Of a stretch of 64,000 nt of DNA, positions 55,995 through 64,000 are shown piece by piece. The stretch is from Roseburia_D yibonii. GTDB taxonomy: Bacteria > Bacillota > Clostridia > Lachnospirales > Lachnospiraceae. Below the pieces are notes generated by a model. The model saw only the letters and a list, made by a program, of their open reading frames with translations, made no database searches and had not been told where the DNA came from. Numbering within the stretch: the first letter of the stretch is position 1; each line of letters begins with the position of its first letter. The stretch covers positions 310,001 to 374,000 of the forward strand of contig NZ_JACOQH010000002.1 in the NCBI RefSeq assembly GCF_014297335.1, given 5' to 3'. The position numbers and the translations under genes are program-made.

Positions 55995-58900
55995 CTACTC
56001 CGCCGCCGGTTCTTTTACAAGTGGCGGTTCGCCCGGATTTTCAAAATCAAACCGGATCCTTTCATCCGCATATTTCAGACAGGTATCAAAGGTATTTCCG
56101 CTTTTGGATACAAATCCATTCACTTTTGCTTTCGTCTTTCCGGTTGTAAGCAGCTCTTTTATGGTCTCCTCGGGAAGTTCCACCTGCGCCACATGGTATG
56201 GAAGCCTAAACCCGCAGTCACATTCGTAATACCACTGCGAACGCTTCAGGTGCTTTCCACACTTCGGACAGTCCACTTCCGTTTCAACCGGCTGTGGTTT
56301 CTCCGGGAAATCAAACGCGACTCTTCCATCCTCTGTAAGCTTTAACGGCGCATCAAATTTCATACCGGTCTTTGCGATAAAGCCCTCGATCACGCCTGTT
56401 TTTTTGCGCAAAAGCAGTTCTTTTACCTGACTTTCGTTTAATTTCACGCCCGCGATCTGCCCGATCGCGAATCTGCATCCGGTTCCGTCCGCCTTACTGT
56501 AATTTGCGCAGCCAAACCCGAATTTCGTATGCACAATATCTCCGCCGCAGAGCGGACAGAACACGCCTTCTACTTTTTTTGGCTCCACATCCTGAAAGTC
56601 AAATTTAAGCCCCGTGATCTTTCCGTCTTCCTCTTTTGCGAAAGTAACGCGGGCGTCAAAACTGTTGCCGGTCTTCGACTTAAATCCGCGGATCGTCGAT
56701 GTGCGTCCGTCCTTTAACAGCTCGCGCACCTGCGTTTCCGTCAGATTTTTTCCCGCCATTTTCCCGATCGAGAACCGGCAGCTGTTCTCGTCCGCGGAAG
56801 AATAATTGGCACAGCCATATCCAAACGGTGTCTTTACGATCTCGCCCCCGCAGAGCGGACAGACCGCATCCTTTATTTTTTTTGCCTCCACATGGTCAAA
56901 ATCAAATCTGACCTGCGTCACTCCGTTTTCATCCTTTTCAAGCTTTAAGCAGGCATCGAATTTCTTTCCGCTTTTTGATTTAAAGCCACGGATCGTCTTT
57001 GTCATCCCCTCGGTGAGAAGCTCCGTAAGCTGCGCTTTGTTCAGATCTTTCCCGGCGATCTGTCCCACCGAAAAGCTGCATCCGTTTTCCCCGTCTTTTC
57101 CATGATGCTCACAGGAAAAGCCATAGCCGCGCTCCAGGATGGCTCCGCCACAGACCGGACATCTGACGCCCTCCACAACCGTCGGCTCATTCTTGGAAAA
57201 ATCAAACTGAATGGATGTTTTTCCATCGTCCTCTTTCTTTAAAAGAAGCGCTGCGGAAAATTTCTTTTTCTTCTGGGACTGGAACCCGGAAAGTACCTCC
57301 GTATGTCCCTTTTCCAGAAGATCCTTTACCTCTTCCTCCGATAAGTCGCGTCCGGCGATCTGACCGATCGCAAATTTACAGCCGCTTCCGTCTTTTTTGT
57401 AGTTGCTGCATCCATAGCCAAACGGTGTCGTCTCGATCTCGCCGCCGCAGACCGGACAGGACACGCCCAGCTTCTTCCGCGCTCCAATCCCTCTGCCGTT
57501 TTTGCCTGCAAACGAGCTGATCCGTCCGGCGATCTGGGAAAGCAGATCCCGGTCTATGATCGCAACGGTCTCTTTTTGGATAAATTCTTCCAGCTTTTCC
57601 CGGTAATCTTCCACTGCCACGGTTCCGTTCGTGATCCCGTCGAGTCCTTTCTCCCAGGACGCTGTCATCTTTGGGTTTAAAAGCGCCGGAACGGTAAGGC
57701 TCACGACTTCAAACACCATCTCTCCGAAGCGCTCCGGTGTCAGAACCTGTGTCTTTTTATTCAGATTCAGATACCCGATATGTACCAGTTTTTTTATGAT
57801 CTCCGCGCGTGTCGCGGAAGTTCCGATCCCGGAGCCCTTGATCTGCTCACGCAGTTCCTCGTCCTCGATCAGCTGACCGGCATTTTCCATGGCAAGCACC
57901 ATGGAACCCGAGGTATAGCGTTTCGGCGGGGAAGTCTTTCCCTCTTTGATGGAATAACCGTTTACCGGAAGCACATCTCCTTTTTGCAGGGAAGCAGAAA
58001 GCTCGATCAATCCTTTGTTTTCCTCATCCTCTTTTTTGCGCCCGGCGATCTCTAAATACCCTGCGGATTTTAAAGTCTTTGCTGAGGCAAACAGCGTCTC
58101 CGTATCGACTGCGACTTCGAGCTTGACATTCTGATATTCCGCCGGCGGATAAAATACCGACAAAAATCTGCGGACGATCAGATCGTATACGCTTTTTTGC
58201 AGTTCTGTCACCGAGGAGAGATTTCCGGTCTGTCCGGTCGGAATGATCGCGTAGTGATCCGTTACCTTGCTGTCATTTGTATACTGGCTCTTTGCCAGAT
58301 TCCGGTACATCCCCTCGCTTAAAATACGCTCGGTGTACGCTTTGGTCGGCTCATACGACTTCAGACGATTCAGATTTTTGGTGATCTCTTTTGCCACCGC
58401 CGTCGTAAGCACCCTCGCATCGGTTCTCGGATAAGTGGTAAGCTTCTTCTCGTAAAGTTCCTGCGCCGCCTTTAATGTCTCATCCGGGCTGATCTTAAAA
58501 AGCTTGGCGCACTCCGCCTGAAGCTCCGCCAGATTAAATAAGAGCGGTGCCCTTTTCCGGCTGACCGTCGATTCGATCGTCTTTACCACCGCTTCTTTTC
58601 CTTCCAGCTCCCCGATCAGTTTTTTGGCGTCCTCCTCTTTTTTAAATCCGTTTTCCTTATATAAAAGCGGATTTTCAAAATACCGGGAACCGGCAATACT
58701 TTTCCACTCCGCCTCGATCTCTTTTTCGGTAAAGTTTCCGATCACACGGTAAAACGGTGTCTCCTTAAAATTGCGGATCTCGCGCTCGCGGATCACGACC
58801 ATGCCAAGCACACAGGTCATCACACGGCCGACCGCGATCGGCACATAATGTCCGGTTCCGACCGCATCATTTAAAAGCTTTCCGTATTTGACGGACATCG

Positions 58901-59435
58901 CACGGGAAAAATTTATGCCCATCGCGTAATCCTCAATGGAACGCATGATCCCGGACTTTCCGAGATTTTTATAAGCATCCATGCTCTTTGCTTCCGTGAT
59001 CCCGCGCTTTATCTCCTCATCGGTCTGGGAATCGATCCAGACGCGCAGCTCCGTCATTCCCTCGCGCACGCCGCCGTAATTTCTGATATTCTCCTCGATG
59101 GTCTGTCCTTCTTTTCCCGAGTCGCCTGCCCAGTAAACCGTTTCAATATCCTCACGGTGCAGCATATTGTTTACGATCTCATACTGCTTTTTGACATTCG
59201 CAATGACACCGTATTTGTACTCACGCGGCAGAAACGGCAGATCCTCCAGCTTCCATTTTTTATATTTTTCGTCATATTCCTCCGGATAGACCATCTCCAC
59301 CAGATGACCCACACACCAGGTAATGACAAACTCATGATTTTCAATATAGCCGTTATTTCTTCCGGATACACCGAGCACACGCGCAAAATCCTGTGCCACG
59401 GACGGTTTCTCGGTTATGATCAGTTTTTTACCCAT
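55995..59435 (-). CDS. topB: DNA topoisomerase III with five C-terminal zinc-ribbon repeats
   Basis: A 1146-residue type IA topoisomerase that decatenates DNA. The first 650 residues are a standard TopB: TOPRIM start LIITEKPSVAQDFARVLG (residues 4-21), VGHLVEM, and the active-site Tyr in TTYPRTDARVLTTAVAKEI (about 336-354); SGIGTSATRAEIIKKLVHIGYL also fits. The C-terminal half carries five units about 100 residues apart (ribbons near 656, 755, 855, 955 and 1052), each starting with CPxCGG or CPLCGG and followed by two further Cys and a conserved beta segment (FDFSKNEP, FDFDHVE, FDFQDVE). Usual TopB proteins have none or one or two. The array probably binds single-stranded DNA or partners. Confidence 0.94.
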   Translation of the reverse strand: MGKKLIITEKPSVAQDFARVLGVSGRNNGYIENHEFVITWCVGHLVEMVYPEEYDEKYKKWKLEDLPFLPREYKYGVIANVKKQYEIVNNMLHREDIETVYWAGDSGKEGQTIEENIRNYGGVREGMTELRVWIDSQTDEEIKRGITEAKSMDAYKNLGKSGIMRSIEDYAMGINFSRAMSVKYGKLLNDAVGTGHYVPIAVGRVMTCVLGMVVIREREIRNFKETPFYRVIGNFTEKEIEAEWKSIAGSRYFENPLLYKENGFKKEEDAKKLIGELEGKEAVVKTIESTVSRKRAPLLFNLAELQAECAKLFKISPDETLKAAQELYEKKLTTYPRTDARVLTTAVAKEITKNLNRLKSYEPTKAYTERILSEGMYRNLAKSQYTNDSKVTDHYAIIPTGQTGNLSSVTELQKSVYDLIVRRFLSVFYPPAEYQNVKLEVAVDTETLFASAKTLKSAGYLEIAGRKKEDEENKGLIELSASLQKGDVLPVNGYSIKEGKTSPPKRYTSGSMVLAMENAGQLIEDEELREQIKGSGIGTSATRAEIIKKLVHIGYLNLNKKTQVLTPERFGEMVFEVVSLTVPALLNPKMTASWEKGLDGITNGTVAVEDYREKLEEFIQKETVAIIDRDLLSQIAGRISSFAGKNGRGIGARKKLGVSCPVCGGEIETTPFGYGCSNYKKDGSGCKFAIGQIAGRDLSEEEVKDLLEKGHTEVLSGFQSQKKKKFSAALLLKKEDDGKTSIQFDFSKNEPTVVEGVRCPVCGGAILERGYGFSCEHHGKDGENGCSFSVGQIAGKDLNKAQLTELLTEGMTKTIRGFKSKSGKKFDACLKLEKDENGVTQVRFDFDHVEAKKIKDAVCPLCGGEIVKTPFGYGCANYSSADENSCRFSIGKMAGKNLTETQVRELLKDGRTSTIRGFKSKTGNSFDARVTFAKEEDGKITGLKFDFQDVEPKKVEGVFCPLCGGDIVHTKFGFGCANYSKADGTGCRFAIGQIAGVKLNESQVKELLLRKKTGVIEGFIAKTGMKFDAPLKLTEDGRVAFDFPEKPQPVETEVDCPKCGKHLKRSQWYYECDCGFRLPYHVAQVELPEETIKELLTTGKTKAKVNGFVSKSGNTFDTCLKYADERIRFDFENPGEPPLVKEPAAE

Positions 59436-59530
59436 AATTCTCCCTTAGTTCTTCCAAAAATTCAATAACGAAATCATAACACAATTCCATTTTTCCCGCA
59501 AATCTTTTCGCCGGATCCCACAAAGCGAAA

Positions 59531-59583
59531 AAAGAACAGGTATGGCAGGCTTTTTGCCTTTTTTCCTGCACTCCCGTTCTTTT
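59531..59583 (-). terminator. Hairpin terminator after the ABC ATPase gene
   Basis: Minus strand: AGAACGGGAGTGCAGGAAAA pairs in an imperfect stem with TTTTGCCTGCCATACCTGTTCT around a loop, followed by TTTTTT. Confidence 0.7.
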
Positions 59584-59586
59584 TGT

Positions 59587-60366
59587 TTACAGATAATATT
59601 CAATTTCAACCTCTGAATTTTCAAAGAATTCCTGATAGATCGCTCTCCGGATATTCACGAAATCATAGCTGTTTCTTCCCCGCGGTCTTGCCAGATCCAC
59701 CCGGATCTCCTTTTTGATCTCTCCCGGATTTTTGCCCATGACGAAGATCCGGTCACTCAAAAAGATCGCTTCATCAATATCATGGGTAATGAGTATCATG
59801 GTCGTCTTTTCCTGCTCCCATATTTTCAGTATGCCGTTTTGCATATGGATCCTTGTAAGCGCATCTAAAGCCCCGAACGGCTCATCCAGCAAAAGTACCG
59901 CCGGATGATTGATCAGTGCTCTTGCGATACTGACCCGCTGCTGCATGCCCCCGGACAACTGCCCGGGCAATGCCTTCTCAAAATTTTCCAGTCCGACCAT
60001 TTTGATATGTTCCGCGACCAGTTTTTTCTTTTCCTCCGCCGGAAGTTTCTCATGGATTCCAAACGCGATATTTTTTTCCACGGTAAGCCATGGAAACAGC
60101 CTGGCTTCCTGAAATACCATCCCGATATGGACAGACGGCTTCTCGACCCGCTTTCCGCCGATTTTTATCTCACCATCTGTCGGTTTTTCCAGTCCGGCGA
60201 TCATGCGCGCAAGCGTACTCTTTCCACATCCGCTCGCCCCAACGATACTGATGAATTCTCCTGCACGGATTTTCAGATCGATATCCGTAAGCACCTCAAA
60301 CGAAACATCTTTGATCTGAAATATTTTCTTTACATGTTCAATCTCTAAATTTTCGCTCTCTTTCAT
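59587..60366 (-). CDS. ABC transporter ATP-binding protein, SsuB/TauB-like
   Basis: A 259-residue ATPase of the nitrate/sulfonate/taurine class. Walker A GASGCGKST (about 43-51), Q-loop VFQEARLFPWLTVEKN (about 84-99), signature LSGGMQQRV (about 138-146) and Walker B LLLDEPFGALDALTR (about 158-172) are all intact, with the D-x-P-F-G-A-L-D extension typical of this family. It lies directly downstream of the truncated permease and the binding protein, and three genes after metK. Because the permease is broken, the transporter may no longer be functional unless another permease serves it. Confidence 0.92.
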   Translation of the reverse strand: MKESENLEIEHVKKIFQIKDVSFEVLTDIDLKIRAGEFISIVGASGCGKSTLARMIAGLEKPTDGEIKIGGKRVEKPSVHIGMVFQEARLFPWLTVEKNIAFGIHEKLPAEEKKKLVAEHIKMVGLENFEKALPGQLSGGMQQRVSIARALINHPAVLLLDEPFGALDALTRIHMQNGILKIWEQEKTTMILITHDIDEAIFLSDRIFVMGKNPGEIKKEIRVDLARPRGRNSYDFVNIRRAIYQEFFENSEVEIEYYL

Positions 60367-60400
60367 AGGCCTGTTGTCCTTTTCCCTGTATGATTTATTT

Positions 60401-60700
60401 CTAATTCCAGACGATCAAGCGCTTCTGCACTGCCAGAATGACCGCGTCGGTAACCAGCCCGATCACGCTTATGGACAGTAAGCCCACAAACAGTTTTTCG
60501 GGCTGCGACAGTTCCCTTGCGTATTCGATCATATAGCCAACGCCTTTGGTAGCCGCAAGCATCTCTGCCGCGATCCTTGTCGGGACAGGCATGACCGCAC
60601 CGCTGACCGCGCCGCCATCCCCCAGGATCTGCCACAGGAGAAGTATTGCAAGCGGTACGAAAAAGAATATCACGGTGTCTGTTTTCTTCTGTTTTCTCAT
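60401..60700 (-). pseudogene. ABC transporter permease with internal in-frame deletion
   Basis: Only 99 codons, whereas permeases of this class have about 250. The N-terminal part (about 1-48: VIFFFVPLAILLLWQIL and MPVPTRIAAEM) is that of a SsuC/TauC permease, and it joins directly to the normal C-terminal end (LAATKGVGYMIEYARELSQ ... VTDAVILAVQKRLIVWN). About 150 residues, including four membrane helices and the cytoplasmic EAA loop that contacts the ATPase, are missing, probably by recombination between similar AEML-like sequences. The frame stays open. The gene overlaps the binding-protein start by four bases and precedes the ATPase gene. Confidence 0.85.
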
Positions 60701-61680
60701 GGCTGTTCCTTTCTGACCGCGTCAAGATACGAAGCATCGGTAAGATCAGCCACATCCGGTCTGTTTTTTATGGTTCCCTGTTCGTAAAGATAGGATATGG
60801 TATCGTCAAGCGCGTCTGATACACCGACATCCAGCTTATATTCAAATGTTCTCGTATTATAATAAAGCGCTATATTCTCACTGGTGTCCCCCATTTCCTC
60901 TGCCACAATAGAAAACGCTTCCTCCTCATTGTCTTTGATCCAGTCTGTCGCCGCAAGAACTGCCTGTAAAAATTGTCTTGCATGCTCCGGATGTTCTTTC
61001 ATATAGGCATCATCCCCGACAATGACCGTAAGGATATCATCATAACCTTCCGCATCCGCCACCTCATATGCCCCGGTCTCCGCCTCGATCGCCGTACTTG
61101 TCGGCACCTGTGTCACTGCTGCATCCACCGTATTTCCGACAAATGCCGCGAGCTGATCCTTGTTCTTTAAGAAAACAATATCGATATCATCTTCAGTCAG
61201 ATGCTCGGCACCGAGATATTTTAAAAGCAGTTTATGATTGGTGCTTCCCGACATCACCGCGACCCGTTTTCCCCTGATATCCGAAATATTCTTTATTCCG
61301 GAATCTTTTGCTGCGATCAGCTGATAACCGCTCGTGGAACGGAACAGACTTGAGATCACTTTTACGTCCAGTCCGTTCGCTTTTGCCTGAACAACCGGCA
61401 TATCTCCAAGTGCGGCAAACTCCACGCCGCCGGACGACATGGTTTCCATGATCGCCGAACCGGAATCGGCAGCCGTAACTTCCACATTTACGTTCTCCCC
61501 GAAGGCTTCTTTAAAAAAGCCCTTTTTATCCGCAATAATGATCGGAAGATAATTTCCCGGTGTCATGACCCGGATCTGCTCCGGCTCATTTTCCGCCTTT
61601 TCCCCGCAGCCCGCCAGCATGGAAAGCACGGCAGCTCCGATCAGGAATATTGATATCAGATTTTTTTGTTTTTTATTCAT
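60697..61680 (-). CDS. ABC transporter substrate-binding lipoprotein, NMT1/SsuA-like
   Basis: A 327-residue lipoprotein. The signal peptide ends in a lipobox LAGC (about residues 22-25). The mature part is a two-domain binding protein of the sulfonate/nitrate/thiamine-precursor type: SGSAIMETMSSGGVEFAALGDMPVVQAKANGLDVKVI (about 73-109) and KRVAVMSGSTNHKLLLKYL (about 139-157). It overlaps the flavin/PLP-oxidase-like gene by eight bases, and its stop overlaps the permease start. The ligand cannot be read from the sequence; operon context with metK and radical SAM suggests a sulfur or SAM-derived compound (inferred). Confidence 0.9.
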   Translation of the reverse strand: MNKKQKNLISIFLIGAAVLSMLAGCGEKAENEPEQIRVMTPGNYLPIIIADKKGFFKEAFGENVNVEVTAADSGSAIMETMSSGGVEFAALGDMPVVQAKANGLDVKVISSLFRSTSGYQLIAAKDSGIKNISDIRGKRVAVMSGSTNHKLLLKYLGAEHLTEDDIDIVFLKNKDQLAAFVGNTVDAAVTQVPTSTAIEAETGAYEVADAEGYDDILTVIVGDDAYMKEHPEHARQFLQAVLAATDWIKDNEEEAFSIVAEEMGDTSENIALYYNTRTFEYKLDVGVSDALDDTISYLYEQGTIKNRPDVADLTDASYLDAVRKEQP

Positions 61681-62161
61681 ACGCCGTCTCCTTCCGGTAA
61701 ATATGATCCATATGCATCAGATACGGATGCTCTTTTTTCTCTTTTTCTCTCGCCGCTTCATAGGTATCATCCTCTACTGCTGTCACATCTAACAGCCAGA
61801 CCGTTGAGAGATCCGTTTCTTCGCCAAATTCCTCCTGCACATTGATATACGCCTCCTCGAACCGGTGTCCCGCAATCAGTGCCTGATACGGTTTCGCGCT
61901 CACTCGGTAAATCTCACCGTTTTTTCCGAGCAGGCTGAGTGAAACTTCTTTTTCAAACCAGATACTGTATACAAGATTTTTCTGCATCTGTGAGCTCTCG
62001 AGAAATTCATAATAAGCGATCCTTCCTTTTCCCCACATGGTAAGTTTTCTGCCCACCTGCGAGATGGGATTTCCATTTTTTCCAACTGCGCTGATCACAG
62101 AAATGGTTTCTTTCTCTTCAAGCAGCTTTTCTATTTTTTCTATATCCTTCTGCAATGCCAT
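61673..62161 (-). CDS. Pyridoxamine 5'-phosphate oxidase-like (flavin split-barrel) protein
   Basis: About 162 residues with the flavin-binding split-barrel pattern: an N-terminal helix, then ETISVISAVGKNGNPISQVG (about residues 16-35) and strands with IAYYEFLESSQMQKNLVY (about 48-65) and VSLSLLGKNGEIYRVSAKPYQALIAGHRFEEAY. Proteins of this fold bind FMN, F420, heme or biliverdin. The start at 62161 has GGAGG seven bases upstream. It lies between the radical SAM gene (gap 11 bases) and the binding-protein gene (overlap eight bases), so it is translated as part of the same operon. I infer a redox step in the same pathway; the cofactor and substrate are unknown. Confidence 0.7.
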   Translation of the reverse strand: MALQKDIEKIEKLLEEKETISVISAVGKNGNPISQVGRKLTMWGKGRIAYYEFLESSQMQKNLVYSIWFEKEVSLSLLGKNGEIYRVSAKPYQALIAGHRFEEAYINVQEEFGEETDLSTVWLLDVTAVEDDTYEAAREKEKKEHPYLMHMDHIYRKETAYE

Positions 62162-62172
62162 GACCAAACCTC

Positions 62173-63423
62173 CTATATTCTGTCCAGATTGATGCTCGCG
62201 TGCATGCTGCACTTTCTGTAATTATCCATTTCCGTATTGATGCCGTACTTTTGCATGATCTCATAAAAGCCTTTGGTCAGTTTCACATAATAATCCAGGG
62301 AAGGCGTGGTCTGCTTAAAAAAGATGGAATTCGGCACCACGTTCCACACATCATGCTTTAGCCCCACACCATGGGAAGCCAGTTCTTCCGCAAGTTCAAA
62401 ATCTGCCTTTAATGCCTCTTCCTCCGTCGCAAAGCCATTCGGTTTCGCAAGTTCCACACCGCTCACGATCCCGGTATTCACCTGCCCCTTTCCAAATATT
62501 TCAACCGCTTTGTATAACCGGCGCTTCCACTCATCAAATGAAATGTGCGCCGCTTTCCCCGGGCATACCCACTTGTAGATCGTCTCATCAAACACTTCCA
62601 GATCGGTCGTATAACTGGTAAGTCCCGTCTCCTCGTACAGACGGGTCAGCTGTCTTTCGTTCAGGGCCGTACTGTTTACCTGACTCGGAAATTTTTTGGT
62701 CGTAAACGCTGTTCCGACCGCCTGTAAGGCATTGATATAAGCCTGCAGTTCATCCTCACAGAGTTCGGTTCCGCTTAAAATACTTCCCCCGGTTAAAACC
62801 ACACCGGTAAAACGCCCTTTTTCTTTTTTAAGTTCCTGCATTACCTCACGGATCTCTTCACTGTTTACCTGTTCATTGGCACATCCTTTGTACTTTGCGC
62901 CTGCTGCCCCGATCCCGCAGTACTTGCAGCCCTGTCCCGGCTTATCCCAGAAGTGGCAGTATTTGTTTACGGAAAGAGAAAACCTCTGGGGTCTGGCATC
63001 CACCACTTCCTGCATCGGCGTGCCAAAGCTGGTCTTTTTATCATAAAATTTCGGTTTTTCCCAGTAGATCACTTCATCTATGATCCGGTCGTCATCTACG
63101 AGAACGATCCGGTCATCCACCACATCCACCAGATATGGCTCCCTGCTGTTTTTTGTCCGCTTTGCGGTCGAAAAAACAAAATGCGTTATGATACTGGTTC
63201 CATCCCGCAAAAGCAGCGATGCCGGTGCCAGACGTTCCCCATACGGGTCGGTCTGATGTATCGCCGGATCCACCTTATCCAGTGCCGCGTCCGTGTACTC
63301 GACGCCTCTGCGCTGTACATCGATCTGAGTGATCACAAATGGGGACACCGTCGGATATTTCTTTTTGATCTCCCAGTAGCTTTCTTCTTTTTTTCTCCAG
63401 TCTTTGTCGATCTCTACTGCCAT
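62173..63423 (-). CDS. Radical SAM protein, metK-linked, substrate unknown
   Basis: A 416-residue radical SAM enzyme. The cluster motif is unusual: CHFWDKPGQGCKYCGIG at about residues 157-173 gives Cys-x9-Cys-x2-Cys instead of the normal Cx3Cx2C. The barrel continues with GVVLTGGSILSG (about 206-217, SAM-binding GGE-like region) and TTDLEVFD. The N-terminal 150 residues form a beta-rich domain of unknown type (contains DRIVLVDDDRIIDE and YWEKPKFYD). The C-terminus keeps several conserved Cys and His (KCSMHASI). It starts within the end of metK (overlap of about ten bases), so translation is coupled. The SAM synthetase linkage suggests high SAM use. Confidence 0.82.
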   Translation of the reverse strand: MAVEIDKDWRKKEESYWEIKKKYPTVSPFVITQIDVQRRGVEYTDAALDKVDPAIHQTDPYGERLAPASLLLRDGTSIITHFVFSTAKRTKNSREPYLVDVVDDRIVLVDDDRIIDEVIYWEKPKFYDKKTSFGTPMQEVVDARPQRFSLSVNKYCHFWDKPGQGCKYCGIGAAGAKYKGCANEQVNSEEIREVMQELKKEKGRFTGVVLTGGSILSGTELCEDELQAYINALQAVGTAFTTKKFPSQVNSTALNERQLTRLYEETGLTSYTTDLEVFDETIYKWVCPGKAAHISFDEWKRRLYKAVEIFGKGQVNTGIVSGVELAKPNGFATEEEALKADFELAEELASHGVGLKHDVWNVVPNSIFFKQTTPSLDYYVKLTKGFYEIMQKYGINTEMDNYRKCSMHASINLDRI

Positions 63424-64000
63424 TCCCTCTCACCTCCATCCAGATTCTTTTTGATCTCCTCCACTTTATCCAGACGTTCCCACGGAAGATCGATATCTGT
63501 TCTTCCGAAATGTCCATATGCCGCCGTCTGCCGGTAGATCGGACGTTTCAGATCGAGTTCGCTTATGATCGCTTTTGGTCTTAAATCAAAGACTTTTTCA
63601 ATGACCTCCGTGATCTTTTTTTCGGTGAACTTTCCGGTTCCAAACGTATCGACCGCAATGGATACCGGCTTTGCCACTCCGATAGCATACGCAAGCTCAA
63701 TCTCGATCTGATCCGCCGCCCCTGCCGCAACCAGATTTTTTGCCACCCAGCGCGCCGCATAAGCTGCGGAACGGTCAACCTTCGTCGCGTCTTTTCCGGA
63801 AAATGCACCGCCGCCATGTCTGCCGGTTCCACCATAGGTATCGACGATGATCTTTCTTCCGGTCAGTCCCGCATCGCCCTGCGGGCCGCCGATCACGAAG
63901 CGTCCGGTCGGATTTATGTAATATTTCGTTTTCTCATCGAAAAGTTCTTCCGGAAGTACCTCGTGAATGACATATTTTAATATGTCCTGCCGGATCCTTT
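63414..64000 (-). CDS. metK: S-adenosylmethionine synthetase, C-terminal part (runs off the window)
   Basis: C-terminal half of MetK, which makes SAM from methionine and ATP; the gene begins beyond 64000. Visible landmarks are NPTGRFVIGGPQGDAGLTGRKI (the phosphate-binding glycine-rich loop region, Asp and Lys), GGAFSGKDATKVDRSAAYAARW (with the conserved Lys and Asp), and the C-terminal TAAYGHFGRTDIDLPWE. Sequence at the window edge stays open. It is the first visible gene of an operon with the radical SAM gene. A SAM riboswitch, if present, would lie outside the window. Confidence 0.96.
   Translation of the reverse strand, partial: RIRQDILKYVIHEVLPEELFDEKTKYYINPTGRFVIGGPQGDAGLTGRKIIVDTYGGTGRHGGGAFSGKDATKVDRSAAYAARWVAKNLVAAGAADQIEIELAYAIGVAKPVSIAVDTFGTGKFTEKKITEVIEKVFDLRPKAIISELDLKRPIYRQTAAYGHFGRTDIDLPWERLDKVEEIKKNLDGGEREWQ

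Overview
The window looks like a core chromosomal segment of a Lachnospiraceae-type gut Clostridium (Roseburia/Agathobacter-like). This rests on gene content: Rex, the EndoA-type MazF, YebC, class I-beta DAHP synthase, a phenylalanyl T-box, AgrC/LytTR-type two-component signalling, a chorion-like high-cysteine protein and the GGGtGRT/NifU-like gene pair. Species-level assignment is not possible from the sequence alone. No rRNA, tRNA, CRISPR array, transposase or prophage was recognised, and most genes are ordinary housekeeping genes with good Shine-Dalgarno sites.

Layout. 0-17.3 kb, almost entirely minus strand: UppP, a TepA/ClpP-fold peptidase, glycogen synthase, O-acetylhomoserine sulfhydrylase, a CFI-box protein, YebC, a CBS/CorC protein, a MazF without an adjacent antitoxin, alanine racemase, NAD(P)HX repair enzyme, a coiled-coil protein, Rex, an ABC-F protein, and an operon of Re-type citrate synthase (inferred), GntR regulator and NADP isocitrate dehydrogenase. 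17.5-18.7 kb: an island of small plus-strand genes (a 79-aa Cys/Gly-rich membrane peptide and two small helical proteins) with a convergent 36-aa gene. 18.7-24.8 kb minus: LeuS, a secreted propeller protein and an EF-G-like GTPase. 25-28.5 kb plus: aroF-tyrA-aroA. 28.5-37 kb minus: QueA, PheT, PheS under a T-box, a YihY membrane protein and a SpoIID-like protein. 37-39 kb: a probable 6S RNA, cdd-deoC and a small membrane protein. 39-40.4 kb plus: a CheY-like regulator paired with a MshEN-CheX-like protein. 40.5-47.6 kb: threonine and branched-chain amino-acid genes (thrC, leuCD, a divergent LysR, ilvN-ilvC) around an AP2/HNH-like protein. 47.7-53.4 kb: cell-wall amidase, membrane protein, a possible small transcript, a LytTR/GHKL two-component system and a decayed ABC transporter. 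53.4-59.4 kb: GGGtGRT + NifU-like operon, a left-handed beta-helix protein and a giant TopB. 59.6-64 kb: metK - radical SAM - flavin/PLP-oxidase-like - ABC transporter operon whose permease carries an internal deletion.

How the parts fit together. Aromatic amino-acid synthesis (aroF, tyrA, aroA), Phe-tRNA charging (T-box pheST), branched-chain and threonine synthesis, and citrate/2-oxoglutarate supply (Re-citrate synthase + Icd) make this an amino-acid prototrophy segment. Rex sits next to a consensus sigma-A promoter with a Rex-like palindrome upstream, and a better Rex-like palindrome lies upstream of the NifU-like/GGGtGRT operon. This suggests, as inference, that the undescribed Fe-S-scaffold-like pair is redox (NADH) controlled.

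The strongest candidates for undescribed biology are: the NifU-like/GGGtGRT pair with its putative Rex site; the metK-linked radical SAM operon; a repeat family found four times here, always immediately after a rho-independent terminator and in the same orientation; the MshEN-CheX-like/CheY pair; and the AP2/HNH-like protein.
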